NCBI RefSeq assembly: GCF_014217855.1
Contig: NZ_CP059059.1
Location: forward strand, 1 to 64,000
Reading direction: 5' to 3'
Origin: Synechococcus sp. HK01-R
GTDB lineage: Bacteria > Cyanobacteriota > Cyanobacteriia > PCC-6307 > Cyanobiaceae
Length of the DNA: 64,000 nucleotides
The position numbers were made by a program, and so were the translations under genes. The stretch's first letter is position 1; the number at the start of each line of letters is the position of its first letter. A model generated the notes under the pieces. That model had not been told where the DNA came from. It ran no database searches and worked only from the letters and a program-made list of their open reading frames with translations. Of the stretch, positions 1-9,301 are shown in pieces.

Positions 1-3000
1 CAGATCGATCTCAATGGAGAAAACAACACTGGAACAGGCTATCAGAGCTCATATTCGGTCGGTCAGGTTAGTGCAGTTTCAATTACCGGGTTAGACACTT
101 CTATCTTTGATGTTGATGATGCCAATATAGAATCAGCAGTTATTACCCTGGTTAATGCGCAGGCAGGTGATCAGCTAGTGATAGATAACCTACCTGATGG
201 AATCGAAGCTCGCTTTGTAGAGAGTACTGAGGGATCAATCAGAATTGAACTCACCGGAAGCGCCAGCAAGGCTATCTATGCGCAAGGGCTTCAGTCGATT
301 GGATTCATAAATAGGCTGGAGAACCCAAGCACAATTGCCAGGACACTAGAAATCTCCGTTAATGATGGGGACGAATCCAGCAATACGGCTATCAGTAGCC
401 TGCAGGTCATTGGAATTAACTCCCTGAATGCTCCCTCCACAAAAACGATTGAAGGCAGCGATCTCATATTTGATGTCCAGTTAACTGCAACGCCAGTGAG
501 CGATGTAGATTTTTCACTCTCTATAGGTGATGAGTCGACTGCAATCAGCGGAGTAGACTATAAATCAGTCCCTGCATTCACAAATGGTGTGCGGTGGATG
601 GGCAATGATCCTAAATCGGGAAGGATCACGGTCCCAGCTGGAGTAGAGTCCTTTAATATTGTCTTTACCACAAATGATGATCTTGTAGTAGAAGGGACAG
701 AAACTGTCGTCTTAAAGCTTGCGAGTGTTAGCGCAGTTGGCCAGATAACCGATGGCTCCGGTTCCTTCTTGGCTATCAACAACATCACCGTAAACGAAGG
801 CTCTCCAACAGCTGTTTTTCGAGTAGAAGGCGTTGAAGGACAAGAGCTAAGGCTCAATCTTGAAGGTTACATTGATGACACAGAAGCTGGTCAAGGAGAA
901 TTCAATGCAGGAGCAAAAGCTGCAACCATGACTGGTAATGGCGCAGATCTAGACTCGTTCTTAGAAGTCTATAACGGCCAGACTTGGGAGCCCTATGTGC
1001 CAGGTAGTTTTGTAAGATATCCAACTGGGAGCACAACACTACTGGTAAGGGTAGATCTCAGAAATGATATCGAGTCCGAAGGCCGCGAAGCCTTTAAATT
1101 AATTGCCGAAGCTAAAGCTATTGACCCTATTGCTTCCGATGATGGGAATCTGATCCGAGTTGCAGGTATCGGGATCATCGCAGATGACGGGCGTGGCCCG
1201 TTCTTCAACGAAGCTGGTTCTGAAAACTATGATGTTGTCAGAGATGACGACAGACGCATCAAGATCTCTAGCATTAATATCAATGAAGGTTCGTCGTATG
1301 GAATTTTTACAGTTGCTAATAACGAAGTATCGGATCAAGAGATAAAACTTTCAGTTCAGGATAGCCCCAATAGCGGCTTTGAAACGGGACAAAGAGATTT
1401 AAAACCCGGTGAGAGCTCTGCGTTCAGCCCAGATCAACTTTCGAACAAAGTTCTAGAGTACTGGGACAACGAGAACAATGGATGGGTACAATTTACCCAG
1501 CAAGACTTTGTGCCCATCAAGGGCAACAGTCTCCTCTATGTGAGGCTCGATACCAGCAGCGAGCAGGATGATGTGTTCGAAGGTCAAGTGGGTGAATCGA
1601 GTATCGGCGAGACTTTCAAGCTTGTGGCTACTAACAATAATGGGGAAGAACTAAGTTTTGGCATTGGGCAAATTCTGGATGATGGTACCGGTATTAAATA
1701 TACGGGAGATATCGCGGATGGAAGTCCAGTCACATCAACGAGCGATCTTGATGATGATCTTGACAAGGATGGTATCGCACCCAATGTGGAAGAAATATTA
1801 GCTACTCAAGCATTCTCAGTGGGACAAGGTGGCCAAGCAGGTGACCTGAACAATGACGGCATTCAAGACGCCGAACAAGCAGCAGTTTCAACACTGGCCT
1901 GGATCAAGGCAACAAATCTTGAGCTCGCGAAGACTGGAGAACTCTTAGATGTGAAGCCAATTGTTTCGATTGTGGTCGAAACAAGCGCAGATGCAAATCA
2001 GGTGGAAGAAGCAGGAGCAGCTGACAGCAAATATCAACTGCAGAACGTTAATGTTGTCAGTCAAGAGAGTGAAATATTCAGAGGCAGCAAGCCAACACAG
2101 ACCAAGAATGAACTTGAAACAATCGAGGCAAACTGGGATCCCATCCTCTTTGACATTCAAAAGAAGGAGGATGCCCTAGAACTCGTTGATGCAGATCCAA
2201 CTAGAGAGGGGACTCAAATTATCGTAACGATTGATATCGCCAGAAGCGGCACAAAAGAGGGCGACTTTAATGCTTATCTTAAGTTTGTGTCTGACGACGT
2301 AATTCAAACCGCAATAGACAACAACATTGATCTTAGAGACCTTGATGGAAACCCTATCACGGAGCCAGGATGGATTGACTTTACACGTCGCCAAGACGCG
2401 AGCGGAAACTACACTGGAGATGGCGCCCAGTTTATCGTAGAAGACATAGGCGGGCAGCGCATGATCACCAAGATAAGACTAACCTTTACTGACAACAAGT
2501 TTGGTGATAATGATTTGCTCAATACCGGGGTGAAAGACCCTGGCCTGCCAGTGAGGAGAACCCTACGGATTCAAGATGCACAGGCAGACTCCACCCCAGA
2601 ACCACAACCATCTAGGCCAAATCTTCAAGAGCCAGAAGATGAACCTCTTCCACCGGTAACCCCTGAGGTAACGCCTGACGCACCGGTTTCAGCAGATGCT
2701 CCACCGGTAACGCCTGACGCACCGGTTTCAGCAGATGCTCCCGTCACGCCAACTGAACCAACGCCCTCTAGAGAAATCGAGGCAGAAGAAATTGAAGAAG
2801 AGCCAACCACGGTTCAGAAATTCACCAGTAATGAAGCTCGTAGGCTGACGCCTTTGGTCGCAGTAGCCGAAGTTGAGGAGATAACTCGCCGCACCACGGC
2901 AGCGCAGGAAAACGTTGACGAAAATAATGTTCAAGCAACAAACCTATTCATGGACGTACCCTACGATGAAACCAAGCTAGTTCGGGAACTTGTACTGCAA

Positions 3001-3876
3001 TCGCAAGACACTTTGATAAATTGGGCGGCAAACGCCAGAATTATCGCAGGAGGCAATCGTGGTGAGAGCGTTCTCAACGGTCGCGACACGGTAAAAGGAT
3101 CGACGAACAAAGATCATGGCCCCTCCGAGATCGCGGGCGAAGCTGCGTTAGGCCCTAACAGCAGGCGCCCATCTGTCGCAGGGGCGCTTTCTACATCAGA
3201 GTTGGGCCTTGAACCCAGGCTGGGCAATGGCTTACTGGATACCATCTTGCTCGGCGGTGGAGTGCTCTATGCCTTCAATCGCTTCAATACCAACAAGGTG
3301 ACCAGTTGGGTCAATCAGTTGCTGGCCAAATCACCAAAATATTATGCAGGAGCAGGTCAATATGAAAGGGTGATCACGGTTTTCCTGATGGCATCGGAAA
3401 CAGGGCTGCAACGCTTGATCGCAGCACGGGTAACCGACGAACAAATTGAAATTCTGGCCGAACAGATCCTTCCCATGTCCCTCAGTGCAGCTGCTGCACC
3501 CTCTCAGGCAGATCTAGACCGAGAACTACAGCAGCTGGTGAAGAAGGTCACCGACCAAACCAACTCGTCGCATGACCTTCTCTTGTTTGATCCCAAGCTA
3601 AGGGAAGATCTGCCGATTTACGAATCGCTCGGTAACGATGATCATGAGCTACAGCCGAAAAGTCTGCACGCAATCCTCAACAAACTCAACCCAGACGAGC
3701 TTTCCGATCTACGCCAATGGATCAGCAGGCCCTCTAGCTGCACCATCGACAATCACCCCATTGCAAACCGTCTCAAACAGCGCCAACATCAGCTGAGGAA
3801 GCTCGTCAACCACGACAAGTCCCGCTTGGTATCCATGCTGGAGCTCTGCCTGGCTATGGCCCAGCCCATGGCTTAG
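1..3876 (+). CDS. Giant Calx-beta-like repeat protein, C-terminal part (5' end outside window)
   Basis: The frame is open from base 1, so only the last ~1290 residues are visible. A Calx-beta-like segment (about 430-740) is followed by two related ~150-residue units (about 764-1216 and 1258-1710). Each unit starts with an NEGS motif and ends with an I-x-DDG-x-G motif. Next come Asp-rich loops of EF-hand or thrombospondin-3 type (DLDKDG and DLNNDG, about 1748-1870), a Pro/Ala-rich linker with a 39-bp repeat (2667-2739), and one hydrophobic stretch (LLDTILLGGGVLYAF, about 3235-3280). The protein ends in a ~200-residue helical tail. Such architectures are usual in large Ca-stabilised adhesins or surface proteins exported by type I systems, and a type I exporter lies just downstream on the other strand. 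I see no C-terminal GGxGxD RTX nonapeptides. Substrate status is inferred; the tail domain is not recognised. Confidence 0.8.
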   Translation, partial: QIDLNGENNTGTGYQSSYSVGQVSAVSITGLDTSIFDVDDANIESAVITLVNAQAGDQLVIDNLPDGIEARFVESTEGSIRIELTGSASKAIYAQGLQSIGFINRLENPSTIARTLEISVNDGDESSNTAISSLQVIGINSLNAPSTKTIEGSDLIFDVQLTATPVSDVDFSLSIGDESTAISGVDYKSVPAFTNGVRWMGNDPKSGRITVPAGVESFNIVFTTNDDLVVEGTETVVLKLASVSAVGQITDGSGSFLAINNITVNEGSPTAVFRVEGVEGQELRLNLEGYIDDTEAGQGEFNAGAKAATMTGNGADLDSFLEVYNGQTWEPYVPGSFVRYPTGSTTLLVRVDLRNDIESEGREAFKLIAEAKAIDPIASDDGNLIRVAGIGIIADDGRGPFFNEAGSENYDVVRDDDRRIKISSININEGSSYGIFTVANNEVSDQEIKLSVQDSPNSGFETGQRDLKPGESSAFSPDQLSNKVLEYWDNENNGWVQFTQQDFVPIKGNSLLYVRLDTSSEQDDVFEGQVGESSIGETFKLVATNNNGEELSFGIGQILDDGTGIKYTGDIADGSPVTSTSDLDDDLDKDGIAPNVEEILATQAFSVGQGGQAGDLNNDGIQDAEQAAVSTLAWIKATNLELAKTGELLDVKPIVSIVVETSADANQVEEAGAADSKYQLQNVNVVSQESEIFRGSKPTQTKNELETIEANWDPILFDIQKKEDALELVDADPTREGTQIIVTIDIARSGTKEGDFNAYLKFVSDDVIQTAIDNNIDLRDLDGNPITEPGWIDFTRRQDASGNYTGDGAQFIVEDIGGQRMITKIRLTFTDNKFGDNDLLNTGVKDPGLPVRRTLRIQDAQADSTPEPQPSRPNLQEPEDEPLPPVTPEVTPDAPVSADAPPVTPDAPVSADAPVTPTEPTPSREIEAEEIEEEPTTVQKFTSNEARRLTPLVAVAEVEEITRRTTAAQENVDENNVQATNLFMDVPYDETKLVRELVLQSQDTLINWAANARIIAGGNRGESVLNGRDTVKGSTNKDHGPSEIAGEAALGPNSRRPSVAGALSTSELGLEPRLGNGLLDTILLGGGVLYAFNRFNTNKVTSWVNQLLAKSPKYYAGAGQYERVITVFLMASETGLQRLIAARVTDEQIEILAEQILPMSLSAAAAPSQADLDRELQQLVKKVTDQTNSSHDLLLFDPKLREDLPIYESLGNDDHELQPKSLHAILNKLNPDELSDLRQWISRPSSCTIDNHPIANRLKQRQHQLRKLVNHDKSRLVSMLELCLAMAQPMA
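2667..2739 (+). repeat. Two-copy tandem repeat, 39-bp period, in the Pro/Ala linker
   Basis: A 34-base identical segment occurs at 2667-2700 and again at 2706-2739, a period of 39 bp that encodes VTPDAPVSADAPP. Because the period is a multiple of three, copy-number change would lengthen or shorten the linker without breaking the frame. A degenerate third VTP unit follows near 2742. Confidence 0.85.
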
Positions 3877-3919
3877 GGCGATTGGGACAGGTTCAATTCA
3901 AATCACTAGCTTCGATCGC

Positions 3920-3946
3920 GGCCACCGTAAACAAACGACGGAGGCC
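3920..3946 (+). terminator. Possible hairpin after the giant protein gene
   Basis: GGCCACCG and CGGAGGCC form a stem with one A-A mismatch around an 11-nt loop, 44 bp after the TAG stop. No T-run follows, so it is not a typical rho-independent terminator. It lies between convergent genes and could end either transcript. Confidence 0.25.
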
Positions 3947-4001
3947 ACGATGAGTCTCAGTCAGTAGCAGATCAATTGAGAACCTTTGTGTGACAGCCAG
4001 A

Positions 4002-4286
4002 TCAGTTGGGTGCCTTCCATTCCTCCCACTCAACGTCCTGATCGGCGTCGGCGGGAGGTTGAGCCGAAGGCGGCATACGGCTGAGTGCGTCCTGGGGCCA
4101 ACCCAGGCGCTGAAACACATCCTGTCGTTGTTCTTGTCCCATCGAGGCTAAGGCATTCACAACATCGCGCACTTTCTTCTCGTTGTGCACGAGTGCCATG
4201 AAGAACTCCTGTTCACTGGCCTCCAAGCCTTCAAACCACTGCACAAAGACGCGCACGCGGTCGGCGATCGGTCGGGTGGAAGTCAT
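4002..4286 (-). CDS. Small acidic protein of unknown function at the end of the secretion operon
   Basis: A 94-residue soluble protein with an ATG start, 38 bp downstream of the HlyD gene on the same strand. The N-terminal ~70 residues look helical (FVQWFEGLEASEQEFFMALV), followed by a Pro-rich segment and an acidic, Trp-containing tail (DQDVEWEEW). There is no signal peptide or membrane segment. I do not recognise a family. Its position between exporter and giant substrate suggests a role in secretion, for example as chaperone or regulator, but that is inferred from context only. Confidence 0.6.
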   Translation of the reverse strand: MTSTRPIADRVRVFVQWFEGLEASEQEFFMALVHNEKKVRDVVNALASMGQEQRQDVFQRLGWPQDALSRMPPSAQPPADADQDVEWEEWKAPN

Positions 4287-4324
4287 GGAATGAAATCTCA
4301 GAAGGATTTGGTGGCGGCAAGTGA

Positions 4325-5476
4325 TCAGCCCGCAGGGGAGCGGATCTGGCGCAGCGCATCCAAAGCACGCTGCACCGCATCAGTGAGCAGAGTAATCACA
4401 CGCTTATCACGCACAATCAGATTCACCGACACGGTCTGCCCCGAACTCACCTGGTGCCTTGTACCACTCTTCTCAAGATAGAGTCGATTGAGCGATACAT
4501 AAGCAGGAAAACGAGGCAGGGGATTCTGCTGATCAGGAGGGAGAGAGTCAGTGCCGATGCTTTTTAAGCGACCAGGAATGGCTCCAAACTGAGTAAAGGG
4601 GAAGGCATCAATCCGAATTTGAGCGGCCTGACCAGGTTTCACAAAGCCAACATCGCGGTTCGTGAGAAATACCTTGGCCTCCAGTGTGCCTCGAGGCACA
4701 ACTTTAAGCAAGGTCTCGTTCGCTTGGGCGGCATAACCAGGGCTCGATGGTTTGAGTTCAAACACCATCCCTCCGACTGGGGCCCGCAGCTCTTCGTAAT
4801 CAAGAGACTTGTTCACCTCAAACAGTTGGCGCTCGAGGTCGCTGAGGTTACGCAACGATTCCTGGCGCAGCTTGACAAGCTCTGCCTGGACCTCGCGCAG
4901 ATTCGCTTGCGATTGAGCAATCTCCGAGCGCAACTGCTGGATCTTGTTTTTCTGCTGTAAAGACTGAACCCCCTGGATCCCTCCCTGACGAACCAACGGC
5001 TCAATTTGCGTTAAAATGATTTGTTCAGTCTGAAGAGATGCTTCCAGGCTGCGAGTGCGAGATTCAAGGCTCTGCTCTCGTGCCTCATAGGCCCGCTCCT
5101 GCTCATTAAAGCGCTGGCGCTCCAACCGGAGCTGCTCGAGCAAAGCAGCCTGTCGGGTTTCATTCACCTCGGGGTCAAATTTGAGTAGCGGCTCGCCTGC
5201 TCGAACGGATTGCCCTTCCTTCACATAGATCTCATCGACAACCCCTGGTGCTGGGCTCATAATCGGCCGAGAGGCACCAATCGCTTGCAAGGTGCCGTTT
5301 GCCACAACAACCTCGTCGATCTTGGCGAAGGCCGCATACACAAATCCAAGTGAAGCTGTGCCAATAATCGACCACACCACCGCTTGACTCCATACAGGGG
5401 CGGGCTTAAGCCGCACCTCCTGGTAATCAACCGGGCGAGAATGAAGAGCGGCTTGCGTTCGCTTAAAAAGACCCAT
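4325..5476 (-). CDS. HlyD-family membrane fusion protein (type I secretion adaptor)
   Basis: 383 residues. A short cytoplasmic N-terminus precedes one membrane segment (about residues 30-50). A split biotinyl/lipoyl-like hairpin domain (PAPGVVDEIYVKEGQ, about 75-90, and APVGGMVFEL near 235) flanks a long coiled coil (about 105-215). A beta-barrel/C-terminal membrane-proximal region follows. Adaptors of this family bridge an inner-membrane ABC exporter to a TolC-like outer-membrane channel; no channel gene is in the window. The ATG overlaps the exporter's stop as TGATG, indicating translational coupling. An in-frame TTG one codon upstream is the alternative start. Confidence 0.9.
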   Translation of the reverse strand: MGLFKRTQAALHSRPVDYQEVRLKPAPVWSQAVVWSIIGTASLGFVYAAFAKIDEVVVANGTLQAIGASRPIMSPAPGVVDEIYVKEGQSVRAGEPLLKFDPEVNETRQAALLEQLRLERQRFNEQERAYEAREQSLESRTRSLEASLQTEQIILTQIEPLVRQGGIQGVQSLQQKNKIQQLRSEIAQSQANLREVQAELVKLRQESLRNLSDLERQLFEVNKSLDYEELRAPVGGMVFELKPSSPGYAAQANETLLKVVPRGTLEAKVFLTNRDVGFVKPGQAAQIRIDAFPFTQFGAIPGRLKSIGTDSLPPDQQNPLPRFPAYVSLNRLYLEKSGTRHQVSSGQTVSVNLIVRDKRVITLLTDAVQRALDALRQIRSPAG

Positions 5477-8466
5477 CAAACCAGCGCAGCCTCCTGCTGG
5501 TTGTAGAGCAAAGCATAGCGGCCGTTGCGTGCCATCAACTCATCGTGATTGCCCTGCTCCACGAGAGCACCCTGATCCATAACCAAGATCTGATCGGCAT
5601 GGCGCAAGGCTCCTAGGCGATGCGTGATGAAAAGCACCGTGCTACCGCGGTAGGCCTGCATCAGATTCCGCGTCACCAGCTTCTCCGTTTGCACGTCGAG
5701 AGCACTGGTGGCCTCATCCAAGATCAACAGCCGCGGACGTTTCAGCACCATCCTTGCAATGGCGATGCGCTGGCGTTGCCCACCGCTCAATCCAGCACCC
5801 CGTTCACCCACCGAACTGCTGTAGCCAGCAGGCATGGCCTGGATGAAGTCATGGGCGCAAGCCACCTGGGCAGCGCGGCAAATGTCTTCAAAGGAAGAAT
5901 CAGGGCGGGTTAGCGCCAAATTAGCTAACACCGATCCGTCAAATAGGAGACTATCCTGAGGGACCACACCGATCTGGGCGCGCAGGGAATACAGATCAAC
6001 CTTGCTGATGTCGTAGCCATCAATGCGAATGGTGCCATCAATCGGGTCATATAGCCGCGTGAGCAGCTTCAGCAGGGTGCTCTTACCGCTACCGCTAGTG
6101 CCCACAATCCCGACAAAGGAACCAGCCGGGATCTCGAAATTCACATTCAGTAATTGCAGCGGTCCCTGATTGCCGAAACGGAAATTGACTGACTCGTAAC
6201 GGATATTGCCGTGAACCGGAGGAAGAGGCGGTAACTGCTCGCCGGCTATCTCGATCTCTTCTGGGTGGTCGACGATGTCGGACAGACGCTCCAGCGAAAG
6301 AGAGGTTTCCTGGAAGCTCTGCCAAAGGGTGGCCAGCCGCAGCAGCGGGCTCGTGACGTATCCAGCCAAAATGCGGAAGGCAATCAGCTGACCGAGGGTG
6401 AGCTCGCCTTTGAGCACCAGGGAAGCGCCAATCCAAAGCACCAAGAGACCCGAAAGCTGCTCAAGAAACTTGCTCGCGGAACCAGCCGCCGTGCTGGTCA
6501 GAGTGTTGCGGAAACCAGCCTGAATTTGGCCTCCGTAAAGCTGTTGCCAACGCCAGCGACTGTGCAGCTCCATCCCTTGGCCCTTGACCGTTTCCATGCC
6601 GCTGAGGGTTTCCACCAAATGGCTCTGAACGCGGGCATTCGCTTCAGCCTGTGCACGCAGCTGCGCTCGAATAATCGGCGCTGCAGCTGCCGTGAGGGCA
6701 ACGAAGAAGGGAACCACCGCCAGTGCCCAAAACGTGAGGCTGATGCTGTAGAGCATCATCACGGCGATGTAGATGATCGCGAACAGCGCGTCAAGCATCA
6801 CCGTGAGGGCGGTACCTGTGAGGAAGCGGCGGATTTTCTCGAGCTCATTGATACGGCTGCTCACCTCACCAACGGGCCGGCGAGCGAAATAGCCCAAGGG
6901 GAGGCGCAATAGGTGATCGATAATCGTGGCACCTAAGGTGATATCAATGCGATTGGTGGTGTCGGAAAAGAGATAGGTGCGAAGGGCTCCGAGGACTGCT
7001 TGAGCCACCGCCATCCCAACAAGCAATGTACCAAGCACATTCAGGCTACTGAGATTGCCCTGGGTGATCACCGCATCAATGATCTGCTGAATCAACAGTG
7101 GATTAAGCAACGCAAACAACTGCACAAAGAAACTGGCAATCAACACCAGAATCAAAATGTTGCGGTGCTGCATAAGGGCCGGGAGAAACCAGCCCAGGCC
7201 GAATCGCGCCGTCGGTGAGGACGCGCTTCGTTCCAGCGTCAACACCTGAAGCTTGCCCTGATCACCAAAGCCAATCAGGCTCTCGAGCCCACGGCGCTCT
7301 TGAACCGCGCAAGGATCACTGCAGAGCGCATCCTCGACATCCACCTGCCAGATCACAAGCGGATGTCCCTCCTGCATCACCACCACCGGTGTTGGCAAAC
7401 GTTGCAGCTGGGATTCGCTGACCTCGAGAATGGATGCCCGCAACCCCATCAGTTCGCTCACAGCGGCCAGCTGCAAAAGACCAATTCCTGCCTCTCCCTC
7501 CCGTTGCAATTGATCCGCAAGAATCCGCCGCAACACGTCCTTCCGGAAGGGCAGGTCAAAAAAGCGGGCCAACATCCGCAGGCAGGCCATCGGTTCATCG
7601 ATCGGCCCCTGCCCCGTCACATGGGGAAAGCTGCCGTCGTCGCTGAGGCGTCCATACCAATCTTCGAGGGCATCGGTTTGCGCAGGCACAAGTGCACCTG
7701 GGCTTTCCAGCCACTCCGGCTCGAGCACTTCGTCATCGGGAAGCGAATCGCCACCCACCACCATGACCGCTGGCATGCGGGTTGGCGGCCAGCCGGTTGG
7801 CTGAGCAACCAGGCGCCCCGGCAACTTGCCACGCACAAACAACTCAAGTGGACCCGAGATCTCCGCTCCGGGTTCCAGGCCCTCAAAATTGGTGGAGCTC
7901 ACCAACCAGGTGCCGGCATCGATTCCCAGGCTGTGGCTGCCGGGCGCTAGAAGCTGCACCTGCTGCTCACTGCGAGAGTCGTGCAGTTGATTCGAGGCCC
8001 AGTCGCGCAGGCTTTGGCGGAGCGGCAGGTTGGCGCAACCACTGGCAGCGATCACGGCATAGAGCTCTTCGAGGCTGGGTGACGCCAGAGCCGGGCAGGG
8101 CTGGGGCAAAGCCTCGCAGGCACCCAAGAACGCTCCCGCAGGCATGAGCCACAACTTTGTAGGCAAGGCAGCTTGCAGGGCAAAACCCGTTTCGCCGCGG
8201 AGCAACGCACGCTCACCCACCATGCCAGTGGGCCCAACCCGCTGCAACGTAAACGGTTCCCCGTGTTCGTCCCTGGCCAACAATCTCAGCTGGCCCTTCA
8301 CCACAAGAGCCACCCCTGGTGGCAAGTTGCCATGGTCGTAGAGCTTTTGCCCAGGCCTGAGCTTCAGCGGCCGGAGCGCCTCGGCCAGCTCAGCTTGATG
8401 CTTTGGAGGGAGCTCATTAAAGGGGGGCCAGTCGGCGACAACTCCCAAGGCAATAACAAGGTCCAC
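5476..8466 (-). CDS. Type I secretion ABC transporter with cyclic-nucleotide-binding and degenerate C39 domains
   Basis: 996 residues, GTG start. A cyclic-nucleotide-binding-like beta domain comes first (about 15-125). A C39-like domain lies at about 285-380, where the catalytic Cys position of the usual D-C-G-x-x-C motif is Glu (DEPMAC, near 292), while a His is kept near 369. Six membrane helices follow (about 430-700). The nucleotide-binding domain has Walker A GTSGSGKST (near 788), signature LSGGQRQR (near 895), Walker B LLILDEA (near 914) and an H-loop (ITHRLG, near 947). Loss of the Cys suggests a non-cleaving, HlyB-like docking domain, so the substrate need not carry a double-glycine leader. 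It couples ATP hydrolysis to one-step export with HlyD. Confidence 0.92.
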   Translation of the reverse strand: MDLVIALGVVADWPPFNELPPKHQAELAEALRPLKLRPGQKLYDHGNLPPGVALVVKGQLRLLARDEHGEPFTLQRVGPTGMVGERALLRGETGFALQAALPTKLWLMPAGAFLGACEALPQPCPALASPSLEELYAVIAASGCANLPLRQSLRDWASNQLHDSRSEQQVQLLAPGSHSLGIDAGTWLVSSTNFEGLEPGAEISGPLELFVRGKLPGRLVAQPTGWPPTRMPAVMVVGGDSLPDDEVLEPEWLESPGALVPAQTDALEDWYGRLSDDGSFPHVTGQGPIDEPMACLRMLARFFDLPFRKDVLRRILADQLQREGEAGIGLLQLAAVSELMGLRASILEVSESQLQRLPTPVVVMQEGHPLVIWQVDVEDALCSDPCAVQERRGLESLIGFGDQGKLQVLTLERSASSPTARFGLGWFLPALMQHRNILILVLIASFFVQLFALLNPLLIQQIIDAVITQGNLSSLNVLGTLLVGMAVAQAVLGALRTYLFSDTTNRIDITLGATIIDHLLRLPLGYFARRPVGEVSSRINELEKIRRFLTGTALTVMLDALFAIIYIAVMMLYSISLTFWALAVVPFFVALTAAAAPIIRAQLRAQAEANARVQSHLVETLSGMETVKGQGMELHSRWRWQQLYGGQIQAGFRNTLTSTAAGSASKFLEQLSGLLVLWIGASLVLKGELTLGQLIAFRILAGYVTSPLLRLATLWQSFQETSLSLERLSDIVDHPEEIEIAGEQLPPLPPVHGNIRYESVNFRFGNQGPLQLLNVNFEIPAGSFVGIVGTSGSGKSTLLKLLTRLYDPIDGTIRIDGYDISKVDLYSLRAQIGVVPQDSLLFDGSVLANLALTRPDSSFEDICRAAQVACAHDFIQAMPAGYSSSVGERGAGLSGGQRQRIAIARMVLKRPRLLILDEATSALDVQTEKLVTRNLMQAYRGSTVLFITHRLGALRHADQILVMDQGALVEQGNHDELMARNGRYALLYNQQEAALV

Positions 8467-8518
8467 AGGCTTAGTGAAACCCCTTGCAAATGAGCGAAGC
8501 GATGCTCAAGGACGTCCT

Positions 8519-8547
8519 AGATTAATGGTAGTGATTTTGCTGAACAA
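8519..8547 (-). promoter_or_regulatory. Candidate sigma70-type promoter of the secretion operon
   Basis: Read on the minus strand, TTGTTC (8547-8542) and TAATCT (8524-8519) are separated by exactly 17 bases. Transcription would start near 8512, about 45 nt before the exporter's GTG. Both boxes are only partial consensus matches. It would make the exporter, HlyD and small ORF a unit separate from the parvulin gene. Confidence 0.35.
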
Positions 8548-8596
8548 CACCGGCAAAGGCAAGCCCTGTCCCCAGATCCAGCAATGATGTCGATTG

Positions 8597-9301
8597 CTAA
8601 CAAAGGCTGTGGACCTGGCTCTGCGGTGGCTGCCGCAGGCGTTCTCGCAGGTAGAGATCCCCCTCATCCAGCAAGAGCCTCTCCTGCAACGGAGAATCGA
8701 GTGTGGCCGCTTGGAGGATTTCGAGGCGCACCACAACCCACCAGCCCTCTAGTTGCTTTGGAGGCCAGATCTGCCCAGGTCGACTCACCTGCAGCAGTTT
8801 TGCCAGAGCAGGGTGCAGCTGGCTGAGCGGCACAGGTCCCAACACCCCGCCACTGAGCTTCTCCGGGCCGCCAGAGAACTGAGAGGCTAGCTTCGAGAAG
8901 CTGGCCTCTCCCTCCTTGATCTGGAGATGTAGTTCGGAAGCCAGTTCGCCATCCAGGAGGCGAAGCATGGAGTAAGTCACTCGATCAAACTCAGACTTGC
9001 GCTTCAGAAAAATCGTTTGCAGATCGGCACCCCAGCGCTCACGGCACCACTTCAACCACTGCCAGGAGCGCGCCGCCATGAGATCCAGATCACTATCCAC
9101 CAGGCCGTAGCGGTCCAACCAGGCCTGGCGCGGCTCCAGCTCTTTCAACCCCAACTGACGCTCCAGGTTCTGGCGTAGCAGCAGCAGCCGCTCAGGCTCT
9201 GGCAAAGGGCAATCCCGCAGCAGCTCATCGATGCAGCGCTCACGTTCTACCTGCTCCAGAAGACCCCATCGGGCCAGCTCCCCTCCACTTACATCGCCCA
9301 T
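8597..9301 (-). CDS. Parvulin-like (PpiC/SurA-type) peptidyl-prolyl isomerase
   Basis: 234 residues from the ATG at 9301; a TTG at 9352 would add 17. The N-terminal two thirds are helical and chaperone-like. The C-terminal part has a rotamase-like segment (ASFSKLASQFSGGPEKLSGG, then LGPV). No clear signal peptide is seen, so it may act in the cytoplasm on the unfolded substrate or exporter. It is 130 bp upstream of the exporter on the same strand. Similar isomerases accompany cyanobacterial peptide and protein exporters, so a role in keeping the giant protein exportable is inferred. Catalytic activity cannot be judged. Confidence 0.72.
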   Translation of the reverse strand: MGDVSGGELARWGLLEQVERERCIDELLRDCPLPEPERLLLLRQNLERQLGLKELEPRQAWLDRYGLVDSDLDLMAARSWQWLKWCRERWGADLQTIFLKRKSEFDRVTYSMLRLLDGELASELHLQIKEGEASFSKLASQFSGGPEKLSGGVLGPVPLSQLHPALAKLLQVSRPGQIWPPKQLEGWWVVVRLEILQAATLDSPLQERLLLDEGDLYLRERLRQPPQSQVHSLC

